A stretch of 64,000 nt of DNA from Shewanella subflava (GCF_025971955.1 NZ_JAPDMX010000020.1:1-64000); one strand, 5' to 3'; positions 46,668 through 57,359 are shown, counted from the stretch's first letter. Program-made: numbers and translations. The notes: a model not told the origin generated them from the sequence alone.

Positions 46668-47942
46668 TTAGCGTTTTAATAGCTCAGCAACGGTGAGCAC
46701 TCCGTGGGCTGTCGCACCTGCGCCCCAAAGTCCTGTAGCTGAAGATTCAAATGCAGCCGCTAAATCAATATGGAGCCAGTTTGCATCAGGTGAAACAAAG
46801 CGCCATAAGAAACCGGCTGCGTTAGAGGCACCACCCGCACCACCACCTTTAACCGGACGACTGTTTGCCGTATCAGCATACGCTGACGGACATGCATCAC
46901 GATGCCAAGGATCTAATGGTAATGGCCATACATTTTCACCCACTGCGGCGGCACATTGCTGCGCCATTTTAATGGTCTCAGTTTGTGGCGAGAAAATCGC
47001 ATTATATTCATTACTCACAGCCATTACGGCCGCACCGGTTAATGTGGCAGCATCAATAATGAATTTGGCACCAGATTCAGAAGCCGCTTGTAAGCCATCA
47101 GCAAGAACTAAACGGCCTTCAGCATCTGTATTAACAATTTCAACTGTAGTACCATTTTTGTAAGTCAGAATATCACCCAGCTTGAATGCATGACCGCTGA
47201 CTAAGTTTTCTGCACAACATAAATACAACTTCACCCGCTTGTTTAAACCCGACTTTATCGCCAATCCCAAAGCTGCTGTTACTGTCGCGGCGCCACCCAT
47301 ATCGCATTTCATCGTCAACATGCCTACTGAAGATTTTAGGCTATATCCGCCCGAATCGAAGGTAATACCTTTACCTACCAACGCAGTATCCACGGGTGCG
47401 TCTGCCGATAAAGGATTAAAATCTAACTCAAGTAATGCTGGCGGACGCTCACTACCACGACCCACAGCATGAATACCTACCCACTTTTTCTCTAATAAAG
47501 CTTGGCCTTCAATAATATTGAAACTGACCTTGTCACCACCAATCGCTTTTAACCAGTTAGCAGCTTGAGTCGCTAAAGACACCGGCGAAAGATCCTCTGG
47601 TGTATCATTGGTTAATTTGCGAGCAAAATTTGCCGCTTCAAGGCGATGTGCTAAAGTTTGTTGTTGTTTTTCATCGCCACACCAAAGTACTTCATATCCT
47701 GGTTTTGCCGTGGCAAATCCTTGAGCAAACACCCATTGTAAATCTATCGTCCATAATTCCCCCTCAAGTTGAACTTGATTGATCCCTTGATTACGAATTT
47801 TACGCGCAGCCATTTGCACTTGGCGTAATGGCGCATTGCCATTTAAATGAATAAAACTCGTTTGGCCTTCAAAGGTCACATCGGCTTTGCCCCAATGCGG
47901 AGCTGGAGCAGACTGGGTTAAGATGACGGTCATTACTTGCAT
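46668..47942 (-). CDS. pepB: Aminopeptidase PepB (M17 family)
   Basis: The 424-residue cytoplasmic leucyl-type aminopeptidase has the M17 signature NTDAEGRLVLADGL and the metal ligands in GKGITFDSGGYSLK and MKCDMGGAATV. Length and the divergent N-terminal domain fit PepB (E. coli 427) rather than the longer PepA (about 503). It uses two divalent metal ions to trim N-terminal residues from peptides. It is divergent from sfsA. Confidence 0.9.
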   Translation of the reverse strand: MQVMTVILTQSAPAPHWGKADVTFEGQTSFIHLNGNAPLRQVQMAARKIRNQGINQVQLEGELWTIDLQWVFAQGFATAKPGYEVLWCGDEKQQQTLAHRLEAANFARKLTNDTPEDLSPVSLATQAANWLKAIGGDKVSFNIIEGQALLEKKWVGIHAVGRGSERPPALLELDFNPLSADAPVDTALVGKGITFDSGGYSLKSSVGMLTMKCDMGGAATVTAALGLAIKSGLNKRVKLYLCCAENLVSGHAFKLGDILTYKNGTTVEIVNTDAEGRLVLADGLQAASESGAKFIIDAATLTGAAVMAVSNEYNAIFSPQTETIKMAQQCAAAVGENVWPLPLDPWHRDACPSAYADTANSRPVKGGGAGGASNAAGFLWRFVSPDANWLHIDLAAAFESSATGLWGAGATAHGVLTVAELLKR

Positions 47943-48097
47943 GATAAATTCCTTGTTTTGCAGCGACAGTGCGTGATGTCAGCAGGATAAACGCAACCAC
48001 TAAACTGACATGACGAAATTGAGACTAGTATATCAGCAGTCACATTCTTTTATCTAATGCTGTATGGTTGCCATTATTTACCGTAAGAATGCACATT

Positions 48098-48802
48098 ATG
48101 AACTTTACCCCTCCACTACAACACGGCCGTTTAATTAAACGTTATAAGCGATTTTTAACTGACATTATTTTAGATGATGGCACCGAAATCACGATCCACT
48201 GCCCCAATACGGGTTCAATGAAAAACTGCTTATACCCAGGCCAAAGCGTGTGGTTTTCACAATCTGATAATCCCAAACGTAAGTACCCCTTCACTTTTGA
48301 AATTATGCAATCAGATGAACACCATCTAATTGGCATCAATAGTAGTAGGGCCAATGCATTAGCAGAGGAAGCGATTAATAAGGGGATCATTAGCGAGTTA
48401 AGCGGCTACACAAGTTTACAAAGAGAAGTGAAATACGGAGAAGAAAATAGCCGAATTGACATTCTTTTAACTGGCCAAGACAAACCTAAGTGTTATATTG
48501 AAATCAAGAGTTGTACTTTGCTAGAAGAAGGGGTCGGATATTTTCCTGATGCTGTGACAACGCGGGGACAAAAGCATCTGCGAGAACTGATCCAAATGGT
48601 ACAACAGGGTCACCGTGCGGTATTGTTGTTTGTGGTGCAGCACAGTGGGATCTCAATAGTAAAACCCGCTGAACATATCGATCCTCATTACGCAGACTTA
48701 CTCAAACAAGCAATTAAATTAGGCGTTGAAGTTCTGGCATACCAAAGCTCCATTTCACCCCATGCCAGTGGCATTACCGGCCCATGCAAAGTGATTGTGT
48801 AG
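48098..48802 (+). CDS. sfsA: DNA/RNA nuclease SfsA (sugar fermentation stimulation protein)
   Basis: From ATG 48098 the length is 234 residues, as in E. coli. Characteristic blocks are [16 protein letters not shown] at the start, [26 protein letters not shown], and [12 protein letters not shown] with the PD-(D/E)xK-like D/E-x-K core. An earlier ATG at 48089 is possible. It sits just upstream of dksA, the usual position. Confidence 0.93.
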   Translation: MNFTPPLQHGRLIKRYKRFLTDIILDDGTEITIHCPNTGSMKNCLYPGQSVWFSQSDNPKRKYPFTFEIMQSDEHHLIGINSSRANALAEEAINKGIISELSGYTSLQREVKYGEENSRIDILLTGQDKPKCYIEIKSCTLLEEGVGYFPDAVTTRGQKHLRELIQMVQQGHRAVLLFVVQHSGISIVKPAEHIDPHYADLLKQAIKLGVEVLAYQSSISPHASGITGPCKVIV

Positions 48803-48919
48803 ATCAAATAAACAGGATTTATCCAGTAAAAAGTTTGCCTCACTATACAGATTCTGGTATAGATAGCGGCCGTAAAATTAAGACGCAATTTAAACGCAAA
48901 CGATAACAGGAGATGCGTT

Positions 48920-49363
48920 ATGCCTGAAGGCACTAAAAAACTTGGCGTACTCGCTATCGCAGGTGTAAGTCCTTACCAGGAACAAGCTGGCGAGGAGTAT
49001 ATGAATACCAAGCAACGTGGTCACTTTAAGCTGATCCTCGAAGCATGGCGTAACCAATTGCGTGAAGAAGTAGACCGTACACTGACTCATATGCAAGACG
49101 AAGCTGCTAATTTTCCAGATCCTGTAGATCGTGCAGCTCAAGAAGAAGAGTTCAGTTTAGAACTTCGCGCTCGTGATAGAGAACGTAAGCTCATCAAGAA
49201 GATTGAGAAAACATTACAGAAAATCGAAGAAGACGATTTTGGTTTTTGTGACTCATGTGGTATCGAAATTGGTATCCGCCGTCTTGAAGCAAGACCAACT
49301 GCTGATCAATGTATCGACTGCAAAACATTAGCAGAAATTAAAGAAAAGCAAATGGCTGGTTAA
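48920..49363 (+). CDS. dksA: RNA polymerase-binding transcription factor DksA
   Basis: DksA enters the RNA polymerase secondary channel and works with ppGpp. The 147 residues (E. coli 151) show the coiled-coil tip DAxxA region ([15 protein letters not shown]) and the C4 zinc finger [20 protein letters not shown] followed by QCIDC. ACAGGAG lies ahead of the ATG. A terminator follows before gluQ. Confidence 0.97.
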   Translation: MPEGTKKLGVLAIAGVSPYQEQAGEEYMNTKQRGHFKLILEAWRNQLREEVDRTLTHMQDEAANFPDPVDRAAQEEEFSLELRARDRERKLIKKIEKTLQKIEEDDFGFCDSCGIEIGIRRLEARPTADQCIDCKTLAEIKEKQMAG

Positions 49364-49371
49364 ATACGTTT

Positions 49372-49397
49372 AGGGCGAGATTCATCTCGCCCTTTCT
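49372..49397 (+). terminator. Terminator of dksA
   Basis: AGGGCGAGA (49372-49380) pairs with TCTCGCCCT (49385-49393) around TTCA, followed by TTCTATTT, 8 nt after the dksA stop. Confidence 0.85.
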
Positions 49398-49429
49398 ATT
49401 TGTCACCCTCAGATAATATTGCAAAAGAT

Positions 49430-50299
49430 ATGTCATATATCGGACGCTTTGCGCCATCCCCGTCTGGTTCACTCCATTTTGGTTCATTAGTTGCCGCTCT
49501 AGGTAGCTACTTGCGTGCCCATAGTTTATCCGGACAGTGGCTGGTTAGAATGGAAGATATTGACCCGCCCCGCGAAGTGCTAGGTGCCAGTGATGACATA
49601 CTTCGTACACTCGAAGCCTATGGTTTACATTGGCATGGTTCAGTGCTCTATCAAAGCCAGCGCAGTCAAGCCTATCAAGATTGCATCGAGCAACTTCTCT
49701 CAAACAATCAAGCTTATTATTGCCAATGTACGCGCAAAATGATTAATGCAATGGGTGGCGTTTATGACGGTCGTTGTGCTAATAAATTACCATTGCATTC
49801 AAGCGGAGGGATCCGTGTTCGCAACAGCGCCAAAGTGAATCATTTTCACGATATTAACAGAGGCGAGGTTTGTGTCGAGCAAACGTTTGCTGCTGAAGAC
49901 TTCATTATAAAACGCAGCGATGGGTTATATGCATATCAACTTGCAGTGGTATTGGATGATGCCTTTCAAGGTGTCACTGAAGTGGTGAGAGGCAGCGATT
50001 TATTAGAAGCCAGTTGCAGACAATTAAGTTTATACCATATGTTAGACTTACCGGCTCCCACATGGTTACATTTGCCGCTAGCTTGCGCTAAGCCGGGGTT
50101 CAAACTTTCTAAACAAAACTATGCCCCAGCCATTAATATCAAAGCTCCGCAGCAAAGCCTTAATGCAGCACTGTCCTTTTTGGGTCAAGCCGCTGTCGAT
50201 ATTGATGATACCGATGTCATGCTTTCACAAGCCATTAGCCAATTTTCGTTAGCTGATGTTCCCAAACAAGCCGAAATAATATTGCCGCAAACGTATTAG
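49430..50299 (+). CDS. gluQ: Glutamyl-Q tRNA(Asp) synthetase
   Basis: This short GluRS paralogue attaches glutamate to queuosine in tRNA(Asp). From ATG 49430 the length is 289 residues. The HIGH-like block is GRFAPSPSGSLHFGS, and the KMSKS-like region reads KLSKQNYAP; a zinc site (CQCTRK...YDGRC) lies between. The anticodon-binding domain of true GluRS is missing, as expected. A TTG ten codons upstream overlaps the dksA terminator tail and was not used. Confidence 0.94.
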   Translation: MSYIGRFAPSPSGSLHFGSLVAALGSYLRAHSLSGQWLVRMEDIDPPREVLGASDDILRTLEAYGLHWHGSVLYQSQRSQAYQDCIEQLLSNNQAYYCQCTRKMINAMGGVYDGRCANKLPLHSSGGIRVRNSAKVNHFHDINRGEVCVEQTFAAEDFIIKRSDGLYAYQLAVVLDDAFQGVTEVVRGSDLLEASCRQLSLYHMLDLPAPTWLHLPLACAKPGFKLSKQNYAPAINIKAPQQSLNAALSFLGQAAVDIDDTDVMLSQAISQFSLADVPKQAEIILPQTY

Positions 50300-50436
50300 T
50301 GCATGTTATACGATAAGCAGCTAATGAATTTAATCCACAGCACTTATCACGTTCCCTATCTACTCATTCGATCGCAATTGGTATATCATACCCGCCAGAT
50401 TTTTAATCAATGAATTTAGCTTCAACGAGGTGTATT

Positions 50437-51858
50437 ATTTTTCGCCGTATTAGTCAGTTCTGCAAACAATTATTTGATGATAATAAAGCAGCACCCGAGC
50501 CCGAAACGCCGTTAGTAGAAGAAAACGGCCTACGTTTGGATATCATTAACCGTGATAGCCACGATATTTCGCGCCGTCAAATCAGTGAAAATGCACTAAA
50601 AGTGCTTTATCGACTGCACAAATCAGGATTTAAAGCCTATCTCGTAGGTGGTGGTGTTCGTGATATCTTATTAGGGCTAGAACCCAAAGATTTTGATGTG
50701 GTCACCAATGCAACCCCTGATGAAATTAAAAAGCTATTTCGCAATTGCCGTTTAGTGGGTCGCCGCTTCCGTTTGGCGCACATTGTGTTTGGACGAGACG
50801 TGATTGAGGTTGCGACCTTTCGCGGTCACCACGGTGAAAACAGTGATAACATTTCCAAATCGAATGCTGAAGGCCGCCTATTACGCGACAACGTATACGG
50901 TGAAATAGATGAGGATGCAGAGCGTCGTGACTTTACCGTAAACGCGTTATATTACGATATCAGTGACTTTTCTATCCGCAGCTATGGCGGCGGAATTGAT
51001 GATTTGCATGCCCGTAAAATCAAATTAATTGGTGACCCAGAAACCCGTTACCGTGAAGATCCTGTGCGTATGCTTCGCGCAGTAAGATTTGCGACTAAAT
51101 TAGACATGCAGATCGAAGCGATTACCGCTGCCCCGATTAAATCATTAGCGCCGTTATTAGCGGATATTCCTGCTGCGCGAATGTATGAAGAAGTATTAAA
51201 GCTTTTCTTTGCGGGTAAAGCCCTAGCTAACTACCAAATGATGCAAGATTTTGGCTTGTTTGCCCCTTTGTTTCCACAAATCCAAAGCGTGATCTCTGAA
51301 TTACCAAAAGGTCATGCCGCAAAGATGTTAAATTTGGTCATGCGCAGCACTGATGAGCGTGTTAACCAAGACAAACCTGTTACCCCTGCATTTTTCTATG
51401 CCGCGATATTATGGTATCCCTTAAAACAACGCGCTGATGATATCGCGCTGGAAAGTGGTCTGCCGTTGTATGATGCACAAGTCGCCGCGATGGGCGATAT
51501 CATGGAAGAACAGTGCCGCACAATCAGTATCCCACGTCGCTTTAGCACACCAGCAAAAGATATTTGGCTGTTGCAAATGCGATTTGAACGCAGCCAAGGC
51601 ACGCGTGCATTTAAGCTATTAGAGCACCCTAAGTTCCGTGCTGCATATGATTTGCTTTTATTACGTGGAGAAGCTGAAGGCGGCAATGCGGCTAAACAAG
51701 CTAGTTGGTGGCAAGCCTTTGTCGAAGGTGATGAAGCACAACGCAATGTGATCGCCAAAAGCGCGAATAAAGCTGGTGGCAACCGAAATCGCAACGCGAC
51801 TCAGCGTAAAAGAAAACGTAAGCCTGCCGCCAAAAGCCCTGATTCTTCGGCTGAATAA
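50437..51858 (+). CDS. pcnB: Poly(A) polymerase I, apparently starting at AUU
   Basis: PcnB adds 3' poly(A) tails that promote RNA decay. The nucleotidyltransferase core has LVGGGVRDILLGLEPKDFDVVT and RRDFTVNALYYD; the C-terminus is Lys/Arg-rich. The homologous part begins FRRISQFCKQL, aligned with E. coli FTRVANFCRKVL. The codon just before that Phe is ATT (50437), with GAGGTG ending 4 nt upstream, exactly where E. coli pcnB uses its known AUU start. The first upstream in-frame ATG (50410) has no ribosome site and adds nine unconserved residues. From ATT the length is 473 residues. folK overlaps its stop by 1 nt. Confidence 0.9.
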   Translation: MFRRISQFCKQLFDDNKAAPEPETPLVEENGLRLDIINRDSHDISRRQISENALKVLYRLHKSGFKAYLVGGGVRDILLGLEPKDFDVVTNATPDEIKKLFRNCRLVGRRFRLAHIVFGRDVIEVATFRGHHGENSDNISKSNAEGRLLRDNVYGEIDEDAERRDFTVNALYYDISDFSIRSYGGGIDDLHARKIKLIGDPETRYREDPVRMLRAVRFATKLDMQIEAITAAPIKSLAPLLADIPAARMYEEVLKLFFAGKALANYQMMQDFGLFAPLFPQIQSVISELPKGHAAKMLNLVMRSTDERVNQDKPVTPAFFYAAILWYPLKQRADDIALESGLPLYDAQVAAMGDIMEEQCRTISIPRRFSTPAKDIWLLQMRFERSQGTRAFKLLEHPKFRAAYDLLLLRGEAEGGNAAKQASWWQAFVEGDEAQRNVIAKSANKAGGNRNRNATQRKRKRKPAAKSPDSSAE

Positions 51859-52361
51859 TGACATTAGTTTATGTTGCTTTAGGCGCAAACCTTGAACAAC
51901 CAGAGCAACAGCTTAACCAAGCTGTTGCTGCATTGAAAAAGATCGCTGATTTTGGTGAACTCACGGTTTCTAGCTTTTATCGTTCCACTCCTATGGGCGA
52001 TATCAGCCAACCTGACTATATCAATGCGGTTGCCTGTTTTCAGACTCAATTAGCCCCCATAGCCTTATTAGATGCGCTGCAAAATATTGAACAACAACAA
52101 GGGCGAATTAGAAAAGCACACTGGGGACCGCGAACATTAGATCTTGATTTGTTGTTATATGGGCAACAAGTGATTGACCTCCCTCGTCTACAAGTGCCGC
52201 ATTATGGTATGAAACAGCGCAGTTTTGTGCTGGTCCCCTTAGCTGAGATTAGCGAAGGTTTAATCTTACCTTGTGGTCAAACATTAACATCATTGTTGAC
52301 CACGGAAATGTACCAATCACTGCACAAATTACCCAGTAAAGAGTTGATTTTACCACTTTAG
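51858..52361 (+). CDS. folK: HPPK, 2-amino-4-hydroxy-6-hydroxymethyldihydropteridine pyrophosphokinase
   Basis: FolK pyrophosphorylates the pterin in folate synthesis. The 167 residues contain YVALGANL at the N-terminus, the ATP/Mg block GPRTLDLDLLLYG (about 95-107) and VPHYGMKQRSFVLVPLAEI. Its ATG overlaps the pcnB stop (TAATG), so the two are translationally coupled, as in E. coli. Confidence 0.96.
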   Translation: MTLVYVALGANLEQPEQQLNQAVAALKKIADFGELTVSSFYRSTPMGDISQPDYINAVACFQTQLAPIALLDALQNIEQQQGRIRKAHWGPRTLDLDLLLYGQQVIDLPRLQVPHYGMKQRSFVLVPLAEISEGLILPCGQTLTSLLTTEMYQSLHKLPSKELILPL

Positions 52362-52409
52362 AGTATATGCTCCACAGTGTATTAATTTGAATTGTTTTAA
52401 GAGTCCACT

Positions 52410-53204
52410 ATGTCAAAAGTCACTAGCTCTACCCTAATGAAGTTTAAGCAAGAAGGTAAAAAATTTACCGCATTAACTGCATACGATGCCAGTTTTGCAG
52501 GCGCCTTCGACAGTGAAGGGATTGACGTACTGTTAGTCGGTGACTCTATGGGCATGGTATTACAGGGCCATGATGATACCCTGCCGGTTACCGTTGCTGA
52601 CATTGCCTATCATACTGCTTGTGTTCGCCGGGGCATTAGCCGTGCACTATTAATCGCTGATATGCCATTTATGAGCTACTCAACCCCACAACAAACCATG
52701 GAAAATGCCGCTAAACTCATGCAAGCTGGCGCCAACATGGTAAAAGTGGAAGGTGGTCATTGGTTATTAGAAAGCGTTAAAATGCTGACTGAAAGAGGGA
52801 TCCCAGTATGTGCTCATTTAGGGCTTACACCTCAATCTGTGCATGTGTTTGGTGGCTTTAAAGTGCAGGGGCGTGATGCCGATAACGCACAACGTATTTT
52901 AGATGAAGCCAAAGCATTGCAAGCTGCTGGCGCACAATTATTAGTGCTTGAATGCATTCCGGCCACATTAGCCAAAGCTATCACGGAGGCATTAACCATT
53001 CCTGTGATTGGTATTGGTGCCGGTGCGGATACTGACGGTCAAATTTTGGTCATGCATGACGTATTAGGTATCTCAAGTGGCTACATCCCGCGCTTCTCTA
53101 AAAATTACTTAAAGCAAACAGGCGAGATCCGCAGCGCTATTCGGGCTTATATCGATGAAGTAGCAAATGGCTCTTTCCCAGCTGAAGAACACATTTTTAA
53201 CTAA
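52410..53204 (+). CDS. panB: 3-methyl-2-oxobutanoate hydroxymethyltransferase
   Basis: PanB transfers a hydroxymethyl group from methylene-THF to ketoisovalerate, the first step to pantoate. The 264 residues match E. coli and show [33 protein letters not shown] and [18 protein letters not shown]. It is 48 nt after folK, linking folate and pantothenate genes, and is followed by panC after 25 nt. Confidence 0.97.
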   Translation: MSKVTSSTLMKFKQEGKKFTALTAYDASFAGAFDSEGIDVLLVGDSMGMVLQGHDDTLPVTVADIAYHTACVRRGISRALLIADMPFMSYSTPQQTMENAAKLMQAGANMVKVEGGHWLLESVKMLTERGIPVCAHLGLTPQSVHVFGGFKVQGRDADNAQRILDEAKALQAAGAQLLVLECIPATLAKAITEALTIPVIGIGAGADTDGQILVMHDVLGISSGYIPRFSKNYLKQTGEIRSAIRAYIDEVANGSFPAEEHIFN

Positions 53205-53229
53205 TTATTTGTTGCAGGTTTAATCCATC

Positions 53230-54075
53230 ATGATCACTACCGCCGCCATCGCAGATATTCGTGCCCAAGTGAACGCTTGGCGCACCAAAGGCGAAACCAT
53301 TGCATTTGTACCAACCATGGGTAATTTGCACCAAGGGCACATAACGTTAGTGCAGCAAGCACGTAGCAAAGCAGACCATGTGGTTGTGTCTATTTTTGTT
53401 AATCCAATGCAGTTTGGTCAAAATGAAGATCTTGACGCCTATCCACGCACCTTGGAAGAAGATAGCAACGCGTTAATCGCTGCGGGTGCAGCCTTGTTAT
53501 TCACCCCAACACCTGAAATCATTTACCCAAAAGGATTAGCACAACAGACCTATGTTGACGTACCTGAAATTGGTGATGAACTTTGCGGTGCAAGCCGACC
53601 TGGACATTTTCGTGGCGTGGCAACGATCGTCAACAAATTATTTAATATTGTTCAGCCGGATATGGCCTTATTTGGCAAAAAAGATTTTCAGCAATTATTA
53701 GTCATCAAAACCATGGTGGAGGATTTATCCTTACCCATCGAGATTATTGGCGTCGATACCATCCGTGAACCGTCAGGTTTAGCCATGAGCTCACGAAATG
53801 GCTACTTAACCGCACAAGAAAAAACCAGTGCAGCAGCGCTAAAGCAGACATTAGATAATATGGCTGAGAGCGTAAAACAAGGATTGAGTTTAGACGTTAT
53901 CATTAAAACGGCACAGCAATCATTGATTGCGGCAGGTTTTACTCCTGACTACCTTGAACTGAGAAATGCTTGTAATTTAAAGCCCATCACTGATGAGGAT
54001 AAAGAACTGGTTATTGTCGCGGCCGCTTATATTGGTAAAGCCAGATTAATTGATAACCTGACCTTTACCCGATAG
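53230..54075 (+). CDS. panC: Pantothenate synthetase
   Basis: PanC joins pantoate and beta-alanine with ATP. The 281 residues contain [16 protein letters not shown] (HxGH nucleotide site), [30 protein letters not shown] and [12 protein letters not shown]. panD is not adjacent. Confidence 0.97.
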   Translation: MITTAAIADIRAQVNAWRTKGETIAFVPTMGNLHQGHITLVQQARSKADHVVVSIFVNPMQFGQNEDLDAYPRTLEEDSNALIAAGAALLFTPTPEIIYPKGLAQQTYVDVPEIGDELCGASRPGHFRGVATIVNKLFNIVQPDMALFGKKDFQQLLVIKTMVEDLSLPIEIIGVDTIREPSGLAMSSRNGYLTAQEKTSAAALKQTLDNMAESVKQGLSLDVIIKTAQQSLIAAGFTPDYLELRNACNLKPITDEDKELVIVAAAYIGKARLIDNLTFTR

Positions 54076-54082
54076 CCCTAAG

Positions 54083-54109
54083 CCCTGCATATTTATATCA
54101 ATTGCAGGG
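54083..54109 (+). terminator. Weak hairpin after panC
   Basis: CCCTGCA (54083-54089) and TGCAGGG (54103-54109) can pair around a 13-nt loop, 8 nt past the panC stop. No T run follows, so termination is uncertain. The remaining 200 bp up to the next gene show nothing further. Confidence 0.4.
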
Positions 54110-54317
54110 TATAAACTCCCATTCATCATCCCCTGATTAATATTTAACAGAAAGTTAACTTCATCAAGCAAAATCCATTGTCAATAACCTGCATTTGTCG
54201 GTAAACTGACTCAGACCTATTTAGAAGAAATTCATCCAAAATTTTATGCGGTAACGCTCCGATGAGCCTATACTACTTAACGGTATATCGTGGATTTACA
54301 AAAGGATATGTGGCCGC

Positions 54318-54842
54318 ATGGCAAAAATTGTATATTTAGTGGTGTTCTTGCTCAGTCCTTCAGTGGCACTGGCGAATACTAATGCTATCTATAAATGCAT
54401 GAAAGACGACAAAGTTGTCTTCAGCCATAGCGTTTGTCCTGAAGCATTTCGGCAACATAAAATTGAATATGAGAATGGTATCACCACAGAAGTTGATTCA
54501 GACAAGCGTGAAACCAAAGTCGACCCATTAAGAGCCCTTCTTAACAAACAAACGATTTCGAAAGAAAAATTACTCTTGTTACTTGACGGTGAAATTTATC
54601 GTTTAAAGCAAGAGAATAGTTATTTTGAGATATTGCGTGCCAGTGAAATACAAAAGCTGGATCGCAAACGCTTTTGGCAAACCAAAGCGAAAGATGATCC
54701 CAGTTATGGCCTTGAGCTACAGGAAATTAACGAGCGATTTGATCAACTGATGCTCAACAATACCAATGTGATTGAAGTGTTAAATAAGCATAAACAAAAA
54801 ATTGAAGGTGAAGTCACACCAGATCAGCTGATGAGCCAATAA
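54318..54842 (+). CDS. Exported DUF4124-like protein
   Basis: The 174-residue protein has a signal peptide (MAKIVYLVVFLLSPSVALA) and then NAIYKCMKDDKVVFSHSVCP, a short two-cysteine block like the start of DUF4124 domains (YKC...G...YSD.PC). The remaining 120 residues are helical and charged. Probably periplasmic; function unknown. A single gene with no clear operon partner. Confidence 0.65.
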   Translation: MAKIVYLVVFLLSPSVALANTNAIYKCMKDDKVVFSHSVCPEAFRQHKIEYENGITTEVDSDKRETKVDPLRALLNKQTISKEKLLLLLDGEIYRLKQENSYFEILRASEIQKLDRKRFWQTKAKDDPSYGLELQEINERFDQLMLNNTNVIEVLNKHKQKIEGEVTPDQLMSQ

Positions 54843-55012
54843 TTGAAGCTCATTAACGACTCCGACTTTAAATGCTATTCAAGCCAATCTTATCTCGCTA
54901 TACGACTCAAAAATAATCCAATCAACACTCATAAAAGCCTGATGAGATAAGTTTACAATTCAGCCTATCTCACCCCAGTTAATCAGCTCAGCAGATGTGA
55001 CCAAAATATCTT

Positions 55013-55210
55013 TTACTCGGGTTTAAACACCCCAATCATATTCCCTGCCGCCTGTTTAGGGACAGCGATATCTGTTTGCTGCTCACGATAATCACAATCG
55101 GTACACTCTATGGTTTCTATATTATTTTCTTTAAATAATAAAATACTGTCCTTTGCGCCACATTTTGGACATTTTGCCCCAGCTACAAAACGTTTTTTAA
55201 TTTTTGCCAT
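55013..55210 (-). CDS. yheV: YheV-like zinc-ribbon protein
   Basis: The 65-residue protein has two CxxC knuckles, AKCPKCGAKD (14-17 region) and IECTDCDY, forming a zinc ribbon. The start MAKIKKRFVAGA is typical of the YheV family (TIGR02443). Function is unknown. Its place beside yheS matches the E. coli yheV-kefB-kefG-yheS region, though no kef genes are present here. Confidence 0.85.
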   Translation of the reverse strand: MAKIKKRFVAGAKCPKCGAKDSILLFKENNIETIECTDCDYREQQTDIAVPKQAAGNMIGVFKPE

Positions 55211-55353
55211 TATATACTCTAGGTTGATTAACTAACTTCTACGGTATACGACTATTTTGCCCTATTAGTCTTCTTGCGTCCCGCGATTGTGGGAAATAAT
55301 TGGCGAATACGGTATTATCCCCCCACTTTATTTTATCGCGCCAAGTTGTATTC

Positions 55354-57276
55354 ATGATCAGTATTAGCCAAGCCCAATTAATTCGAGGCAGTAAAACCCT
55401 GCTCGACGAAACTTCTGTGACTATTTACCCAGGTCACAAGGTCGGTTTAGTCGGCGCAAATGGCACAGGTAAGTCTTCCTTATTAGCCTTGATTTTAGGA
55501 CGTCTGCATTTAGATAAAGGGGAGTTTTCTTTACCCGCAAACTGGCAAATATCATCGGTCGCTCAAGAAACCCCCGCACTTGATGTCTCAGCATTAGAAT
55601 ACGTGCTAGATGGTGATACCGAGTTTAGACAACTAGAAGCTGAACTGCTCAAAGCGCAGGATGAAAATGATGGTAATGCTATTGCCTTAATTCATGGAAA
55701 GATTGATGCCATTGGTGGGTATGCTATTCGCGCCCGAGCTGGCGCATTGCTAGCAGGTTTGGGCTTTAGTGATGCAGAACAAAGCAACCCAGTGAAAAGC
55801 TTTTCTGGTGGCTGGCGTATGCGGTTAAACCTTGCCCAGGCACTATTATGTCGCTCCGATTTACTGTTACTCGATGAACCAACTAACCACTTAGACCTAG
55901 ACACCATGTATTGGTTAGAGGGTTGGATTAAATCTTATCAAGGCACCTTAATCCTCATTTCCCATGATAGGGATTTTATTGATGCCATTGTCGATGAGAT
56001 TATTCATGTCGAAAACCACAAGCTCAACTTTTATAAGGGTGGCTACAGCGCCTTTGAACACATACGAGCGGAACGCTTATCCCAACAGCAAGTCGCATTT
56101 GAACGCCAACAAAAAGAACGCGCACATATGCAATCTTTTGTGGATCGTTTTCGTTATAAAGCCAGCAAAGCTAAACAAGCACAAAGCCGTTTAAAAGCGT
56201 TAGAGCGCATGACAGAGCTATTGCCATCGCAAGCAGATAACCCTTTTCAAATGGCCTTTCGTGAGCCAGAAGCCTTACCTAACCCACTGGTAACGATGGA
56301 GCAAGTGTCTGTAGGTTATGGTGAAAAAACCATTCTAAGTAAAGTGCAACTCAACTTAGTCCCCGGCGCGCGCATTGGTTTACTGGGCCGAAATGGCGCA
56401 GGTAAGTCGACATTAATTAAATTACTGTCGGGTCAATTACAGGCGTTATCGGGCAAATATGAGCCCAATCCTGGTTTAAATATTGGCTACTTTGCCCAAC
56501 ATCAAATTGAGTTTTTACAACTTGATGATACCCCATTACAGCACCTTGCTCGCCTAGCACCCAATGCTAGAGAGCAAGAGTTACGCAACTTTTTAGGTGG
56601 ATTTGGTTTTAATGGGGATATGGCTTTATCGGCCGTAAGACCTTTTTCGGGTGGCGAAAAAGCTCGTTTAGTACTGGCTTTATTAGTTTGGCAACGTCCT
56701 AATCTATTGCTACTGGATGAGCCGACCAACCACCTTGATTTAGAAATGCGCCATGCGCTAACGATGGCCCTGCAAACATTTGAAGGCGCAATGGTTATTG
56801 TATCGCATGACCGCCATTTATTGCGTTTAAGTTGTAGTGACTACTATCTTGTGGATCAAGGTGAAGTGAAACCTTTTGATGGCGATTTAGATGATTACCA
56901 TCAATGGCTACTCGATGCAGCCAAAGCCGCTCAAGCCAGTAACAAGTCCGACAATGTAAAAAGCGATACCGCGCAAGTTGACAAAAAACAGCAAAAGCGC
57001 ATCGAGGCTGAATTACGTCAAAAAGTGTCACCGCTTCGAAAACAGCAAGTGAAATTAGAAACTGAGCAGCAGAAGATTACCGACCGTTTAGCTGAACTGG
57101 AAATCATCCTCGCCGATGGCAGTCTTTATGAAGCAGAAAACAAAGCAAAAATGACCCAGGTACTGAATGAGCGAACCCAGCTGACTCAAGCAATGGATGA
57201 AAGCGAAATGAATTGGTTAGACATCCAAGAGCAAATCGAAGCCATAGAGCTGAGTGTGAATCATAACGCTGGGTAA
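55354..57276 (+). CDS. yheS: ABC-F family ATPase YheS
   Basis: This soluble tandem-ABC protein probably acts on the ribosome, like other ABC-F factors. From ATG 55354 it has 640 residues. Walker A motifs are GANGTGKSS and GRNGAGKST; signature motifs are FSGGWRMRLNLAQALLC and FSGGEKARLVLALL; both LLLLDEPTNHLDL Walker B motifs are intact. A charged linker lies between the cassettes and a coiled-coil C-terminal domain (about 540-640) follows. An ATG 18 codons upstream adds unconserved residues. Confidence 0.94.
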   Translation: MISISQAQLIRGSKTLLDETSVTIYPGHKVGLVGANGTGKSSLLALILGRLHLDKGEFSLPANWQISSVAQETPALDVSALEYVLDGDTEFRQLEAELLKAQDENDGNAIALIHGKIDAIGGYAIRARAGALLAGLGFSDAEQSNPVKSFSGGWRMRLNLAQALLCRSDLLLLDEPTNHLDLDTMYWLEGWIKSYQGTLILISHDRDFIDAIVDEIIHVENHKLNFYKGGYSAFEHIRAERLSQQQVAFERQQKERAHMQSFVDRFRYKASKAKQAQSRLKALERMTELLPSQADNPFQMAFREPEALPNPLVTMEQVSVGYGEKTILSKVQLNLVPGARIGLLGRNGAGKSTLIKLLSGQLQALSGKYEPNPGLNIGYFAQHQIEFLQLDDTPLQHLARLAPNAREQELRNFLGGFGFNGDMALSAVRPFSGGEKARLVLALLVWQRPNLLLLDEPTNHLDLEMRHALTMALQTFEGAMVIVSHDRHLLRLSCSDYYLVDQGEVKPFDGDLDDYHQWLLDAAKAAQASNKSDNVKSDTAQVDKKQQKRIEAELRQKVSPLRKQQVKLETEQQKITDRLAELEIILADGSLYEAENKAKMTQVLNERTQLTQAMDESEMNWLDIQEQIEAIELSVNHNAG

Positions 57277-57359
57277 TATTTCAGAGCGATCAGTTAGTTG
57301 GAGTCAAAAGGGATGATAAGCAATAACACTGCTTCGCTAGCATACATTAAGGAACAATA

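Noticed and set aside
46693..47163. 156-residue plus-strand frame opposite pepB
   Set aside because: It is antisense to well-conserved pepB catalytic sequence, has low complexity and no ribosome site.
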